A stretch of 64,000 nucleotides of DNA. Origin: DATFVA01 sp963771705. GTDB lineage: Bacteria; Bacteroidota; Ignavibacteria; Ignavibacteriales; Ignavibacteriaceae. The stretch lies in contig CAVYUP010000014.1 of assembly GCA_963771705.1 (NCBI GenBank), positions 62,001-126,000 of the forward strand, written 5' to 3'. How positions within the stretch are numbered: position 1 is the stretch's first letter; each line of letters starts with the position of its first letter. Shown here one piece after another: positions 1 through 8,340 of this stretch. The notes below the pieces were generated by a model that saw nothing but the letters and a program-made list of their open reading frames with translations, had not been told where the DNA came from and ran no database searches. A program made the position numbers and the translations under genes.

Positions 1-342
1 TCAGACTTCTGGAGAGAAAAAGTCAATTCTTATCAGCTAGTTACTTCGATGCAGGCTGAAATAATGCAGCGGATTGCCAGGCTTTATGATGTTTCTATCA
101 GGCGGCAGAAAATCATAATAAAGGATATCCTCGACGAAGGCATCGGCGGTAATGAATTCATAGAGCACGATTCCAAACAGCTTTCAGAGGATCTGGTTGA
201 TATGTCCTCTTCTATTGAACATTGGGAATATCACAGGCAGAGGATGTCGCATTATGACCAGAATTATTTCAACGAAAATAAAAGAAAAAAAATGAACCTG
301 TTGAACCTGATTATAAAGGGACTGGAAAAACCAAAGAAATGA
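1..342 (+). CDS. TetR-like transcriptional regulator, C-terminal part (5' truncated by window)
   Basis: The reading frame is open from base 1 and ends at 342, so the visible 113 residues are the C-terminal part of a larger protein. The residues are helical and charged, with no transmembrane segment, as in TetR ligand-binding domains. The DNA-binding half lies outside the window. The stop falls 18 bases before the preferred start of the TolC gene. A regulator directly ahead of a TolC/MFP/RND operon is a common arrangement, which is the main reason for the TetR call. The family assignment is inference; the coding frame is clear. Confidence 0.6.
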   Translation, partial: SDFWREKVNSYQLVTSMQAEIMQRIARLYDVSIRRQKIIIKDILDEGIGGNEFIEHDSKQLSEDLVDMSSSIEHWEYHRQRMSHYDQNYFNENKRKKMNLLNLIIKGLEKPKK

Positions 343-359
343 TCATTACAGGAAAAGGA

Positions 360-1706
360 ATGAAAAATATACTAACATTAAGTTTTGCGGTTGTTCTATT
401 TTGCGCTTCAAGCATATTTGCCCAGGCTGATAGTGTTGACCTTGTGCTAACAATGGATAAAGCTGTTTCAATGGCGCTGGATAAAAATTATGATATACAA
501 ATTGCCCGTTTGAGTGTTGATAAAGCCGAAGAACAGATAACCGAAGCTTATGCGGGCGCATGGCCCAAATTAAGTTTCAGCGGACAGTATACACGCAACC
601 TGAAATCACCTGTGCTTTTTATTCCCCCGAATACTCCTTTTAATCCTTCTCCAAATACATTAACATTTTCAATAGGCGCAAAGAATAGTTATAACCTGGG
701 AGTTACACTTTCACAGACTATCTTTGATCCCCGGCTGGGTACAGCCATAAGCATCGCGAAGAAGTATTCTAAGTATTCCGACCTTTCCAATGAATCCACA
801 AAGGATGATGTGATAGCTCAGGTAAAGGAGAGCTTCTATAATGTACTGCTGGCTAAAAAGCTCGTTGATGTTAATGAACAGGGGTATAAAGTTGCTCAGG
901 CAAATTATGAAAATACCGGTGCTTTATATAAGCAGGGGGCCGCTTCAGAATACGACTACCTCAGGGCGGAAGTTCAGCTTGCTAATGTTAAACCTATGCT
1001 GATTGAAGCGAGAAATAACCTGCGGCTGGCTAAGAATGCTCTGAAAAATCTCCTGGCACTTGACCTTAATACAACTATTGATGTTGAAGGAGAATTTAAA
1101 GTTGAAAAAGTATCCCCTGATCTTATGGAAAGATCGAATGAGATCCTTAAGGATAAAAATCCTGCCCTTCAGCAGTTGTCAATTCAGAAACTCATGCTTG
1201 AGGAGAATGTAAATATAGAACAGGCCGCTTATCTTCCAACTTTATCCGCTTTCGGAAATTACGACTGGCAGACTCAGGACAATACTTTCAAATTCAGCAA
1301 CTATAACTGGGCAAATACCATTACTGTTGGGCTCTCCCTTACTTATACTCTTTTCGACGGCTTTAAAAGAAGCGCCAGAATTCAGCAGGCGAAAATTGAT
1401 GTTGAGAACCTGGAGGTTACAAAAAACAAAACAGAAGCGGGCCTGAGAATAGGTCTTATGCAGTCGAAGTTGAAGATGGAGGAGGCTTTGGACCGTATAC
1501 AGGCACAGGAAAAGAGCATACAACAGGCGCAGCGTGCTCTTGAGATAGCACAGACAAGATATAAGGAGGGAGTGGGTACTCAGCTGGAAATTCTTGACAC
1601 TCAGAACTCTCTTACTCAGACAAGGATTAATTACGAAAAAGCAGTGTATGATTTTCTTATTGCAAAAACAGAATGGGAGAAGGTTTTAGGAATAATTACC
1701 AAATGA
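360..1706 (+). CDS. TolC-family outer membrane efflux protein
   Basis: Outer-membrane channel of a tripartite efflux pump, about 448 residues, the usual TolC length. The start at 360 is preferred over the in-frame ATG at 339 because a GGAAAAGGA-type ribosome site sits just before it and the protein then opens with a normal signal peptide (MKNILTLSFAVVLFCASS, then FAQA). Two long helical repeats typical of TolC are visible, with the late motif ARYKEGVGTQLEILDTQNSL-like (reads TRYKEGVGTQLEILD) near residue 410. The gene precedes the membrane fusion protein by 28 bases. The substrate cannot be told from sequence. Confidence 0.9.
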   Translation: MKNILTLSFAVVLFCASSIFAQADSVDLVLTMDKAVSMALDKNYDIQIARLSVDKAEEQITEAYAGAWPKLSFSGQYTRNLKSPVLFIPPNTPFNPSPNTLTFSIGAKNSYNLGVTLSQTIFDPRLGTAISIAKKYSKYSDLSNESTKDDVIAQVKESFYNVLLAKKLVDVNEQGYKVAQANYENTGALYKQGAASEYDYLRAEVQLANVKPMLIEARNNLRLAKNALKNLLALDLNTTIDVEGEFKVEKVSPDLMERSNEILKDKNPALQQLSIQKLMLEENVNIEQAAYLPTLSAFGNYDWQTQDNTFKFSNYNWANTITVGLSLTYTLFDGFKRSARIQQAKIDVENLEVTKNKTEAGLRIGLMQSKLKMEEALDRIQAQEKSIQQAQRALEIAQTRYKEGVGTQLEILDTQNSLTQTRINYEKAVYDFLIAKTEWEKVLGIITK

Positions 1707-1734
1707 AAGTAAAAACCAAAGGAGAAATTTCCTG

Positions 1735-2766
1735 ATGATTAAGATAATTATTGAATATTTATCAATTGCGGTGATAGCGATGCTGTTTATACAGGGCTGC
1801 GGCAGTAAGCAGGAACAGAGTGCCACAGTGGAGGAGGCTGTTCCGGTTGAAGTGACGCAGGTTGAGAAGCAGACTATTTCCGAAAAGAAAACATATTCCG
1901 GAACACTTGAAGGCATCGAGCAGGCCTCAATCGTTTCGAAGATTGCTGAAAGAATTATTGATATTAAGGCACAGGTTAACAATTATGTTAAGAAGGGACA
2001 GATCCTTATTCAACTCGAACGTTCCGGTGCTACTTCAAATTATCTTCAGGCTCAGGCTAATTACGAAAACGCAAATAAAAATTATGAAAGAATGAAGGCC
2101 TTATATAAGGACGGTGCAATTTCTCAGCAGCAGCTCGACCAGGCCGAGACGGCATACGAGGTGGCAAAAGCAAATTTCGATGCCTCAAAGAGCACTGTTG
2201 ACCTCGAATCACCAATAAACGGTATGGTAACCGATATGAATGCTAATATCGGGGATTGGGTGACTCCAGGTATGCAGCTTGCTACTGTTGCAGACATCCG
2301 TCAGATGATACTTAAGTTTTATGTTACTGAAGGTGAAGTAGCTAAAATTGACCTGAACGATTCGGTGAAAATCTATTCGGAATTTAATAAGGAACGCGCA
2401 GTTACCGGAAAGATATCCGAAATATCAAGATCTGCTTCAGCTGAGGCCAGGTCTTTTCAGGTTAAAGCGAAATTTAAGAATACTAAAGATAACTGGTATA
2501 AGCCGGGTATGTTTGTTAATGTCGACATCACCCTCGCATCGCAGAAAAATGTTCTGGTCGTTCCTACCACAGCCGTGATTTTTGAGAATAACAAAAATAC
2601 TATTTATAAGATCGTCAATAAAAAAGCGATACCGGTTGAGGTTAAAATCGGTTTGACAAATGAGAACATTACCGAGATAGTAAAAGGACTGAAAGAAGGC
2701 GATACTGTTGTAACTGCAGGTATGAACAACCTCTCGGATAGTACAGCAGTTTCAATTATAAAATAA
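1735..2766 (+). CDS. RND efflux periplasmic adaptor (membrane fusion lipoprotein)
   Basis: HlyD/AcrA-type adaptor of 343 residues linking the inner-membrane RND pump to TolC. The N-terminus is hydrophobic and ends in a lipobox-like FIQGC at residue 21-22, so it is probably a lipoprotein. Then come the two halves of a lipoyl/biotinyl-like fold around a coiled-coil hairpin (SNYLQAQANYENANKNYERM region) and the conserved DLESPINGMV segment, followed by the beta-barrel domain with KPGMFVNVDI. A GGAGAAA ribosome site precedes the start. It sits between tolC and the pump gene in one operon. Confidence 0.92.
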   Translation: MIKIIIEYLSIAVIAMLFIQGCGSKQEQSATVEEAVPVEVTQVEKQTISEKKTYSGTLEGIEQASIVSKIAERIIDIKAQVNNYVKKGQILIQLERSGATSNYLQAQANYENANKNYERMKALYKDGAISQQQLDQAETAYEVAKANFDASKSTVDLESPINGMVTDMNANIGDWVTPGMQLATVADIRQMILKFYVTEGEVAKIDLNDSVKIYSEFNKERAVTGKISEISRSASAEARSFQVKAKFKNTKDNWYKPGMFVNVDITLASQKNVLVVPTTAVIFENNKNTIYKIVNKKAIPVEVKIGLTNENITEIVKGLKEGDTVVTAGMNNLSDSTAVSIIK

Positions 2767-2792
2767 AAACGAGCTTGAAGGACAGGCATTAA

Positions 2793-5700
2793 ATGAAATT
2801 AGCAGATGTATCGATAAAGAGACCCGTATTTACAACGATGATTATCCTTGCCATCCTGGTGCTGGGATTATTTTCTTTTATAAAACTTAATGTAGATCAG
2901 TTTCCCGATGTTGATATCCCTGTTGTAACAGTTACTACAGTACTGCCCGGAGCAGGACCTGAGCAGATTGAGTCGGATGTAACCAAGATAATCGAGGATG
3001 CGGTTAATCCTATTGCCGGGGTTGATCATATTACATCAACTTCTCAGGAGGGAGTATCGATAGTTACCATACAGTTTAAGCTTGAAGTTAAAGGTGAAGT
3101 GGCCTCGCAGGAGGTTCGGGAAAAGGTGGCAGCCGTAAGGTCACAGCTACCCGATAATGTTGACGAACCGGTAATACAGAGATATGATCCTTCCAGTCAG
3201 CCCATCTTAACCTTGACGGTGTCAGGCAGCAGGACAGAAAAAGAGCTTACCATGTTCACCAAAGACGTTATAAAAAAACGACTTGAGAATATTTCGGGAG
3301 TCGGCTCAGTTACACTTGTCGGCGGGGCTGAAAGGGAAATTCTTGTTGCTGTTGATGCCGACAGGCTTCATGCATATGACCTTTCGATAAATGATGTGGT
3401 GCAGAGTGTAGCGAGCGCAAATGTGGAGATCCCCGGAGGAACAATCAAACAGGGGAACAGACAATATATCCTGAGAACTATGGGTAAACTCGATAAGGTA
3501 AACGAGTTCAAGAATGTAATCGTATCGTCCCGTAATGGTCAGAATATATACCTCAGCAATGTCGCTTCAGTAACAGATACAACTGAAGAAAAAACAAGTA
3601 TTACCAGGCTTAATGGAACTCAGGCAGTAGGGCTCGATATCAGGAAGCAGTCGGGCAGCAATACTGTGCAGGTTGCCGAAAGCGTTAAAAAAGAATTGGC
3701 TAAGCTTAGAACAGAGATCCCTAAGGATTATCATATTACAGTAGCTCGTGATAACAGCGAGTTTATAAAGAATTCAATAAATGATGTGCTGTTTGATCTT
3801 GTTTATGGAGCTCTGCTGGCGGTAATTGTTATTTACTTCTTCCTGGCTAATATTCGGGCTACAATTATAAGCGCCTTCGCTCTGCCGACATCTATAATCG
3901 GAAGCTTTATATTAATGGCGGCGCTGGGATTTACCCTGAACGTTATGTCTCTGCTGGCTTTATCTCTGGCAGTAGGACTTCTGATAGATGACGCTATCGT
4001 GGTGATTGAAAATATATACAGGCATATGTCGGAAGGGGAATCGCCCATTGAAGCTGCAAAAGCGGCTACAGAGGAGATAGGACTTGCGGTAATGGCTGTA
4101 ACCCTCACCCTGGTTGCGGTGTTTGTCCCTGTAGCATTCATGCCCGGTATAGTAGGACGTTTCTTTTATGAATTCGGTATGACAGTAACTATCGCGGTTC
4201 TAATCTCATTGTTTGTTGCGTTTAGTCTTACCCCAATGCTTTCGTCACGCTGGTTAAAAAGGGAGGATGAGAGCCTTTCCCGTGATGGAAACATAATTGA
4301 GAAAACTCTTTTTTATTTTAATCACTTTTTCGAATGGCTTAGCGGAAAATACAGATCAGCCCTGAACTGGTCTCTGGGGCACAGGGTAATAATAGTGATC
4401 GGCTCAATCCTTGTCTTCATCTTCAGTATTTTCCTGATGGGAAGTCTTGGTTCAGAGTTCTTTCCCAGGCAGGATCAGGGTGAATTTACCATAACCATCG
4501 ATGCCGCTCCCGGAAGTACTCTGGAGAAAACCAATAGTATTGCTAAACAAATTGAATCTGTGGTAGAGAAGCAGCCCGGTGTTGTTAACGTATTGACCAC
4601 TATCGGTGCAGGTAATGATCCTGTGAATGTAGGTAATATTCTTGTTAAGCTTGTCAGCAAAACTGACCGGGATTACAGTGTGTTCGATTTTATCAATGAA
4701 CTCCGTAATAAAATTGCCATCCCTTCAGCTAATATCAGCTTTGGTATTCAAAACGGGCCGGGCAGCGGTCAGAAACCGGTGATCTTCAGCGTACGCGGTG
4801 AAGACCTTACTCTGCTCAAAAAGTACGCTGACAAAGTTGAGCATATTGTAAAGACCACACCGGGTGCAGTTGATGTTGAGAGTTCGCTTGAGACTTCCAA
4901 ACCTGAAGTCCGTGTTACGGTAGAACGGCAGAAAGCTGCGGTGCTGGGGGTAGATCCTACGGTGATCGCAACCGCCCTCAGGGCTATGGTTGACGGTGTT
5001 GATGCCACTAAATTCGATGAGGGGGGAGAACGGTATAATGTTAGAGTCAAAGTTCAGGAATCTAACCGCAATACACTCAGCGGTTTGTCTAATCTTACCT
5101 TAAAAAGCAGAGATAAAACCAAAATGGGCGGAAGCATTCTGGTTCCTCTTGATGCAGTTGCCTTTATTAATAAGGGTACAGGTCCTTCCAAGATCAACCG
5201 TTACGACAGACAGCGTGAAATAAGGATAGATGCTAACTTGTCGAACAGACTGCTGGGAGAAGTACTTGGAGACGCACAAAAAAGAATCAATAAGATTGAT
5301 TTTGCCCCTGGTTATGATGTACAATTGGTGGGCAGCGGACAGCAGCAGGCCGAGTCGTTCGGCAATATTCTTTTATCTCTTGCACTCGCCATTATCTTCG
5401 TATACCTGGTACTTGCATCTCAGTTTGAGAGTATAGTATATCCTTTCTCAATCATGCTTTCTCTACCGATGGCAATAATAGGAGCGGTAATAGCACTGCT
5501 TGTTTTCGGAAGCTCCATGTCGGTTATGTCTATGATTGGAATTATAATGCTGATGGGTCTTGTTACTAAGAACGGCATCCTTCTGGTGGATTATATAAAT
5601 GTGCTGCGTGGAAGGGGGATGGAGAGGTGGGATGCGACGCTGCAGGCAGGACAGACGAGGCTGAGACCTATACTTATGACCACTTTTGCCATGGTCTTCG

Positions 5701-5939
5701 GAATGATCCCGGTTGCTTTTTCTTTGGGTGAGGGTTCTGAATTCCGTTCGCCGATGGGGCAGGCAGTTATAGGAGGACTTATCACCTCAACTCTGCTTAC
5801 CTTGTTCATTGTGCCCGTTGTTTATACTATATTCGACGATTTTTCTGTGGTTAAGATCTTTAATAAAATTTTCAGGAGATCTTCTTCAAAGAAGGAAAGG
5901 GGAAGTAACGAATTACCTGCATCGGAGGGAAATAAATGA
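2793..5939 (+). CDS. RND multidrug efflux permease (AcrB/HAE1 type)
   Basis: Inner-membrane, proton-driven drug exporter of 1048 residues, full length for AcrB-type pumps. It starts with the typical SIKRPVFTTM amphipathic helix and first membrane span. Twelve membrane spans with two large periplasmic loops can be followed. The paired aspartates of the proton relay are in GLLIDDAIVVIEN (TM4), and the relay lysine is in GLVTKNGILLVDY (TM10). It is the third gene of the efflux operon and its stop overlaps the next start by 4 bases (ATGA). HAE1 rather than heavy-metal (CusA) type is judged from the TM4 motif and length. Confidence 0.95.
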   Translation: MKLADVSIKRPVFTTMIILAILVLGLFSFIKLNVDQFPDVDIPVVTVTTVLPGAGPEQIESDVTKIIEDAVNPIAGVDHITSTSQEGVSIVTIQFKLEVKGEVASQEVREKVAAVRSQLPDNVDEPVIQRYDPSSQPILTLTVSGSRTEKELTMFTKDVIKKRLENISGVGSVTLVGGAEREILVAVDADRLHAYDLSINDVVQSVASANVEIPGGTIKQGNRQYILRTMGKLDKVNEFKNVIVSSRNGQNIYLSNVASVTDTTEEKTSITRLNGTQAVGLDIRKQSGSNTVQVAESVKKELAKLRTEIPKDYHITVARDNSEFIKNSINDVLFDLVYGALLAVIVIYFFLANIRATIISAFALPTSIIGSFILMAALGFTLNVMSLLALSLAVGLLIDDAIVVIENIYRHMSEGESPIEAAKAATEEIGLAVMAVTLTLVAVFVPVAFMPGIVGRFFYEFGMTVTIAVLISLFVAFSLTPMLSSRWLKREDESLSRDGNIIEKTLFYFNHFFEWLSGKYRSALNWSLGHRVIIVIGSILVFIFSIFLMGSLGSEFFPRQDQGEFTITIDAAPGSTLEKTNSIAKQIESVVEKQPGVVNVLTTIGAGNDPVNVGNILVKLVSKTDRDYSVFDFINELRNKIAIPSANISFGIQNGPGSGQKPVIFSVRGEDLTLLKKYADKVEHIVKTTPGAVDVESSLETSKPEVRVTVERQKAAVLGVDPTVIATALRAMVDGVDATKFDEGGERYNVRVKVQESNRNTLSGLSNLTLKSRDKTKMGGSILVPLDAVAFINKGTGPSKINRYDRQREIRIDANLSNRLLGEVLGDAQKRINKIDFAPGYDVQLVGSGQQQAESFGNILLSLALAIIFVYLVLASQFESIVYPFSIMLSLPMAIIGAVIALLVFGSSMSVMSMIGIIMLMGLVTKNGILLVDYINVLRGRGMERWDATLQAGQTRLRPILMTTFAMVFGMIPVAFSLGEGSEFRSPMGQAVIGGLITSTLLTLFIVPVVYTIFDDFSVVKIFNKIFRRSSSKKERGSNELPASEGNK

Positions 5940-6235
5940 AAGTAGCATTCTTAGCTTACCATGATGTGCTGGACGAAAGAATAATGGCACTACTGGAAGA
6001 GCTTGATATCGATTCTTATATTAAATGGGAGAGCGTGCTTGGGAAAAGTCATGGTGCTTCCCCTCATCTTGGGACGAGAACGTTTCCGGGTCACGATTCG
6101 GTAAGATTGCTTCCATTCCGTGAGGAAGATAGTCTCGATAAGTTGATCGCAAAGGTTCAGGAATTTAATGATCAGGTAACAAAGAAAGATGATGAGATAA
6201 GGCTCTATCTGATGCCCCTGGAACGAATAGTTTAA
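5936..6235 (+). CDS. small P-II-like protein coupled to the RND pump
   Basis: A 99-residue soluble protein whose start overlaps the pump stop by 4 bases, so the two are translationally coupled. It opens with a beta strand (KVAFLAYHDV), then a helix, a glycine/histidine-rich loop (HGASPHLGTRTFPGHDS) and a second strand-helix-strand half. This is compatible with a P-II-like ferredoxin fold, and the loop resembles the flexible T-loop region. Small proteins of this kind occur after RND operons in Bacteroidota, but the ligand is unknown. The fold is a visual judgement, not a proven homology. Confidence 0.65.
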   Translation: MKVAFLAYHDVLDERIMALLEELDIDSYIKWESVLGKSHGASPHLGTRTFPGHDSVRLLPFREEDSLDKLIAKVQEFNDQVTKKDDEIRLYLMPLERIV

Positions 6236-6463
6236 TCATTGGATCTCAGTCGAATTGCCGTCGACCTGACGCGTATTACCGTTGGATTGATGCAAATCGC
6301 CCCCGATTTTAACCGACTGACTTCTGTCAGACAATAAGTTAGATTAAAAACATTCGGCTTCAGCGGCTGATCAGCAGAAAATAATATAAGAATACTCTTT
6401 GAAGGGTGATCTTGTCTAAATATCAAATTTTCTTATTATATTAACCACAAAAAGGTGCGGGAT

Positions 6464-6832
6464 ATGAAAAGACTTTTATTTTTTCTTTTCTTTGTTGTGG
6501 TTGGCGCCGGTATATACTTATATACTCACAAAGCAGAAAACTTTAAGGTTAAAGATCAGGTAGTTGTCTCCCAGGCATCGGGTATGGATATAAGCGGTCC
6601 CATTACAGCCCCTCCAAAATATGCTGTTATAAAAGGCACTATCACTAATATAAGTGAAGAAGATTTTAATAATGTTGAATTAGTTTACCAGTCGGGATTG
6701 GATACGTTAACAGCAATGATAGGTTATCTTCCAAAAGGCGGGTCATCGGAATTTCAGACTAACAGCATGAGAGTAAGAAGCGGTCACCCCGACTATGAAC
6801 TAATAAACATTAATTCTTCTGAAAACAATTAA
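6464..6832 (+). CDS. hypothetical membrane-anchored protein
   Basis: Protein of 122 residues with one N-terminal hydrophobic anchor (LLFFLFFVVVGAGIYLY) and a short extracytoplasmic beta-rich domain that includes KGTITNISEEDFNNVELVY, similar in look to FxLYD-type domains. The ATG at 6464 is chosen over the in-frame GTG at 6455 because an AAAGGTG ribosome site lies seven bases upstream of the ATG. It is separated from the efflux operon by about 230 bases, so it is probably a separate transcription unit. Function is unknown. Confidence 0.6.
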   Translation: MKRLLFFLFFVVVGAGIYLYTHKAENFKVKDQVVVSQASGMDISGPITAPPKYAVIKGTITNISEEDFNNVELVYQSGLDTLTAMIGYLPKGGSSEFQTNSMRVRSGHPDYELININSSENN

Positions 6833-6859
6833 CCCCATCTGCCCTATGACTTCCCGCCC

Positions 6860-7117
6860 TCACTCCCCAATCCCTTCCACCTGGCTGTCCTTAAAAGGGA
6901 AGTCAAAGAAAAAATGATTCTCATCTTCTTTTTTAATCTTATCCCTGCTTAAAAAGTATTTGTCGACAGTTTCATCCTTCTTATAGAAAAAATATAATCC
7001 ATCCTCAAACAGCCTTTTAGGCATACGTATCTTTTTATGACTTGCCAGGTAAGCCATATCCAGCATTATTTTTCTGGTAATATCATTTGCTTCTTTACGA
7101 AGGTAAATAGGTCTCAT
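6860..7117 (-). CDS. hypothetical small protein
   Basis: An 85-residue, highly charged protein with no membrane segment, convergent with the preceding gene. It is rich in lysine and aromatic residues (KKIRMPKRLFEDGLYFFYKK) and I recognise no family. The ribosome site is weak. It could be a real small gene or a chance frame; the absence of any competing frame in this 300-base stretch slightly favours a gene. Confidence 0.4.
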   Translation of the reverse strand: MRPIYLRKEANDITRKIMLDMAYLASHKKIRMPKRLFEDGLYFFYKKDETVDKYFLSRDKIKKEDENHFFFDFPFKDSQVEGIGE

Positions 7118-7419
7118 ATTCAGATTTTCCGGAATAGTTTTGATAATTGAAATAATATAACAACTCCAAAGTTAACAAACTTCGGGAAAACATTGGGCTC
7201 CGGAATTCAGCTATAATTAAATTAGGGGCAATCCGTTTACGGGTTATTTCCAAATGTACCATTTCAACATCTAAAAATTCTCAATGTGCCCTGAAAGGGG
7301 GATAGAAAATGCACCAAGGGAGCTTAATCCTATCCCGGATTGAGGAGTATGACGATTCTCTATTGATAATCAGAAATAAATACAATATTTTTAGTTGTAA
7401 TTCTTTTTCGGGGAGATTG
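7118..7419. other. intergenic stretch without recognised gene
   Basis: About 300 bases between the divergent small gene and the DUF362 gene. An in-frame ATG at 7309 extends the DUF362 frame upstream, but that extension would bury the twin-arginine signal, so it is taken as leader sequence. A purine-rich GGGGAGATTG at 7410-7419 is the probable ribosome site of the DUF362 gene. I see no tRNA, strong hairpin or repeat here. Confidence 0.5.
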
Positions 7420-8340
7420 ATGAAACGACGTGATTTTATAGGTTCTACAATTAAGGCAGGATTATTAGGCGGAGCTGCCGTTTCTTTCGGGAATGTATCT
7501 TCTTTATTCCCTTCAACCCTGTTTCAGGATAATAAATATCATCTGGCCGCAATAAAAGGCGGCGAACCCGATGCTATGTTCGATGAGGCGATTAAAGCAT
7601 TGGGAGGCATACGGAATTTTGTGAAACCGGGACAAACAGTAGTTGTTAAGCCCAATATAGGCTGGGATGTTGGTCCTGAGAGAGCCGGAAACACAAACCC
7701 TTTGCTCGTCAATAGAATTATTAAGCACTGTTATGACGCGGGAGCAAAAAGCGTTTACGTTTTCGATCATACCTGCGATAACTGGAAGAAGTCGTACGCC
7801 GACAGCGGAATTGAAAGGGCGGCGAAAGACGCTAAGGCGAAGGTAGTTTCGGGTGAAAGTGAATCATATTACCAGGATGTAACGGTTAAACAGGGTAAAA
7901 AACTTAAAAAGGCACAGGTGCATGAGCTGATCCTTGAATCTGATGTTTTCATAAATGTTCCAATACTTAAACACCATAGTTCTACTGAATTGACTATAGG
8001 TATGAAGAATCTGATGGGAGTGGTGTGGGATCGGGGATACTGGCATCAGAATGACCTCAATCAGTGCATTGCCGATTTTGCGGCTTTCAGGAAGCCTGAC
8101 CTGACTATTGTGGACGCTTATAACGTTATGAGAAGAAACGGACCGAGGGGAGTTTCAAAAGACGATATTCTTACCATGAAATCACTTCTTGTCTCTACAG
8201 ATATTGTGGCTGTGGATGCTGCCGCCGCGAAGTTATTTGGAAAAGATCCTTCTGATATCGGATATATAAAAATCGCTAATGATATGAACATAGGCACGAT
8301 GCGGCTAGATGGCCTCTCTATTTACAAAAAAATATTTTAA
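7420..8340 (+). CDS. Tat-exported DUF362 domain protein
   Basis: A 306-residue protein whose N-terminus MKRRDFIGSTIKAGLLGGAA is a twin-arginine (Tat) signal, so it is folded with any cofactor before export. The body carries the DUF362 hallmark FVKPGQTVVVKPNIGWD and the later NVPILKHHSSTELTIGMKNLMG segment. The start at 7420 follows a GGGGAGA ribosome site. Its 3' end overlaps the next gene, a multi-cluster iron-sulfur protein, by 32 bases. DUF362 proteins are often found beside or fused to ferredoxin domains, so a redox role with the neighbour is likely; the reaction is unknown. Confidence 0.85.
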   Translation: MKRRDFIGSTIKAGLLGGAAVSFGNVSSLFPSTLFQDNKYHLAAIKGGEPDAMFDEAIKALGGIRNFVKPGQTVVVKPNIGWDVGPERAGNTNPLLVNRIIKHCYDAGAKSVYVFDHTCDNWKKSYADSGIERAAKDAKAKVVSGESESYYQDVTVKQGKKLKKAQVHELILESDVFINVPILKHHSSTELTIGMKNLMGVVWDRGYWHQNDLNQCIADFAAFRKPDLTIVDAYNVMRRNGPRGVSKDDILTMKSLLVSTDIVAVDAAAAKLFGKDPSDIGYIKIANDMNIGTMRLDGLSIYKKIF

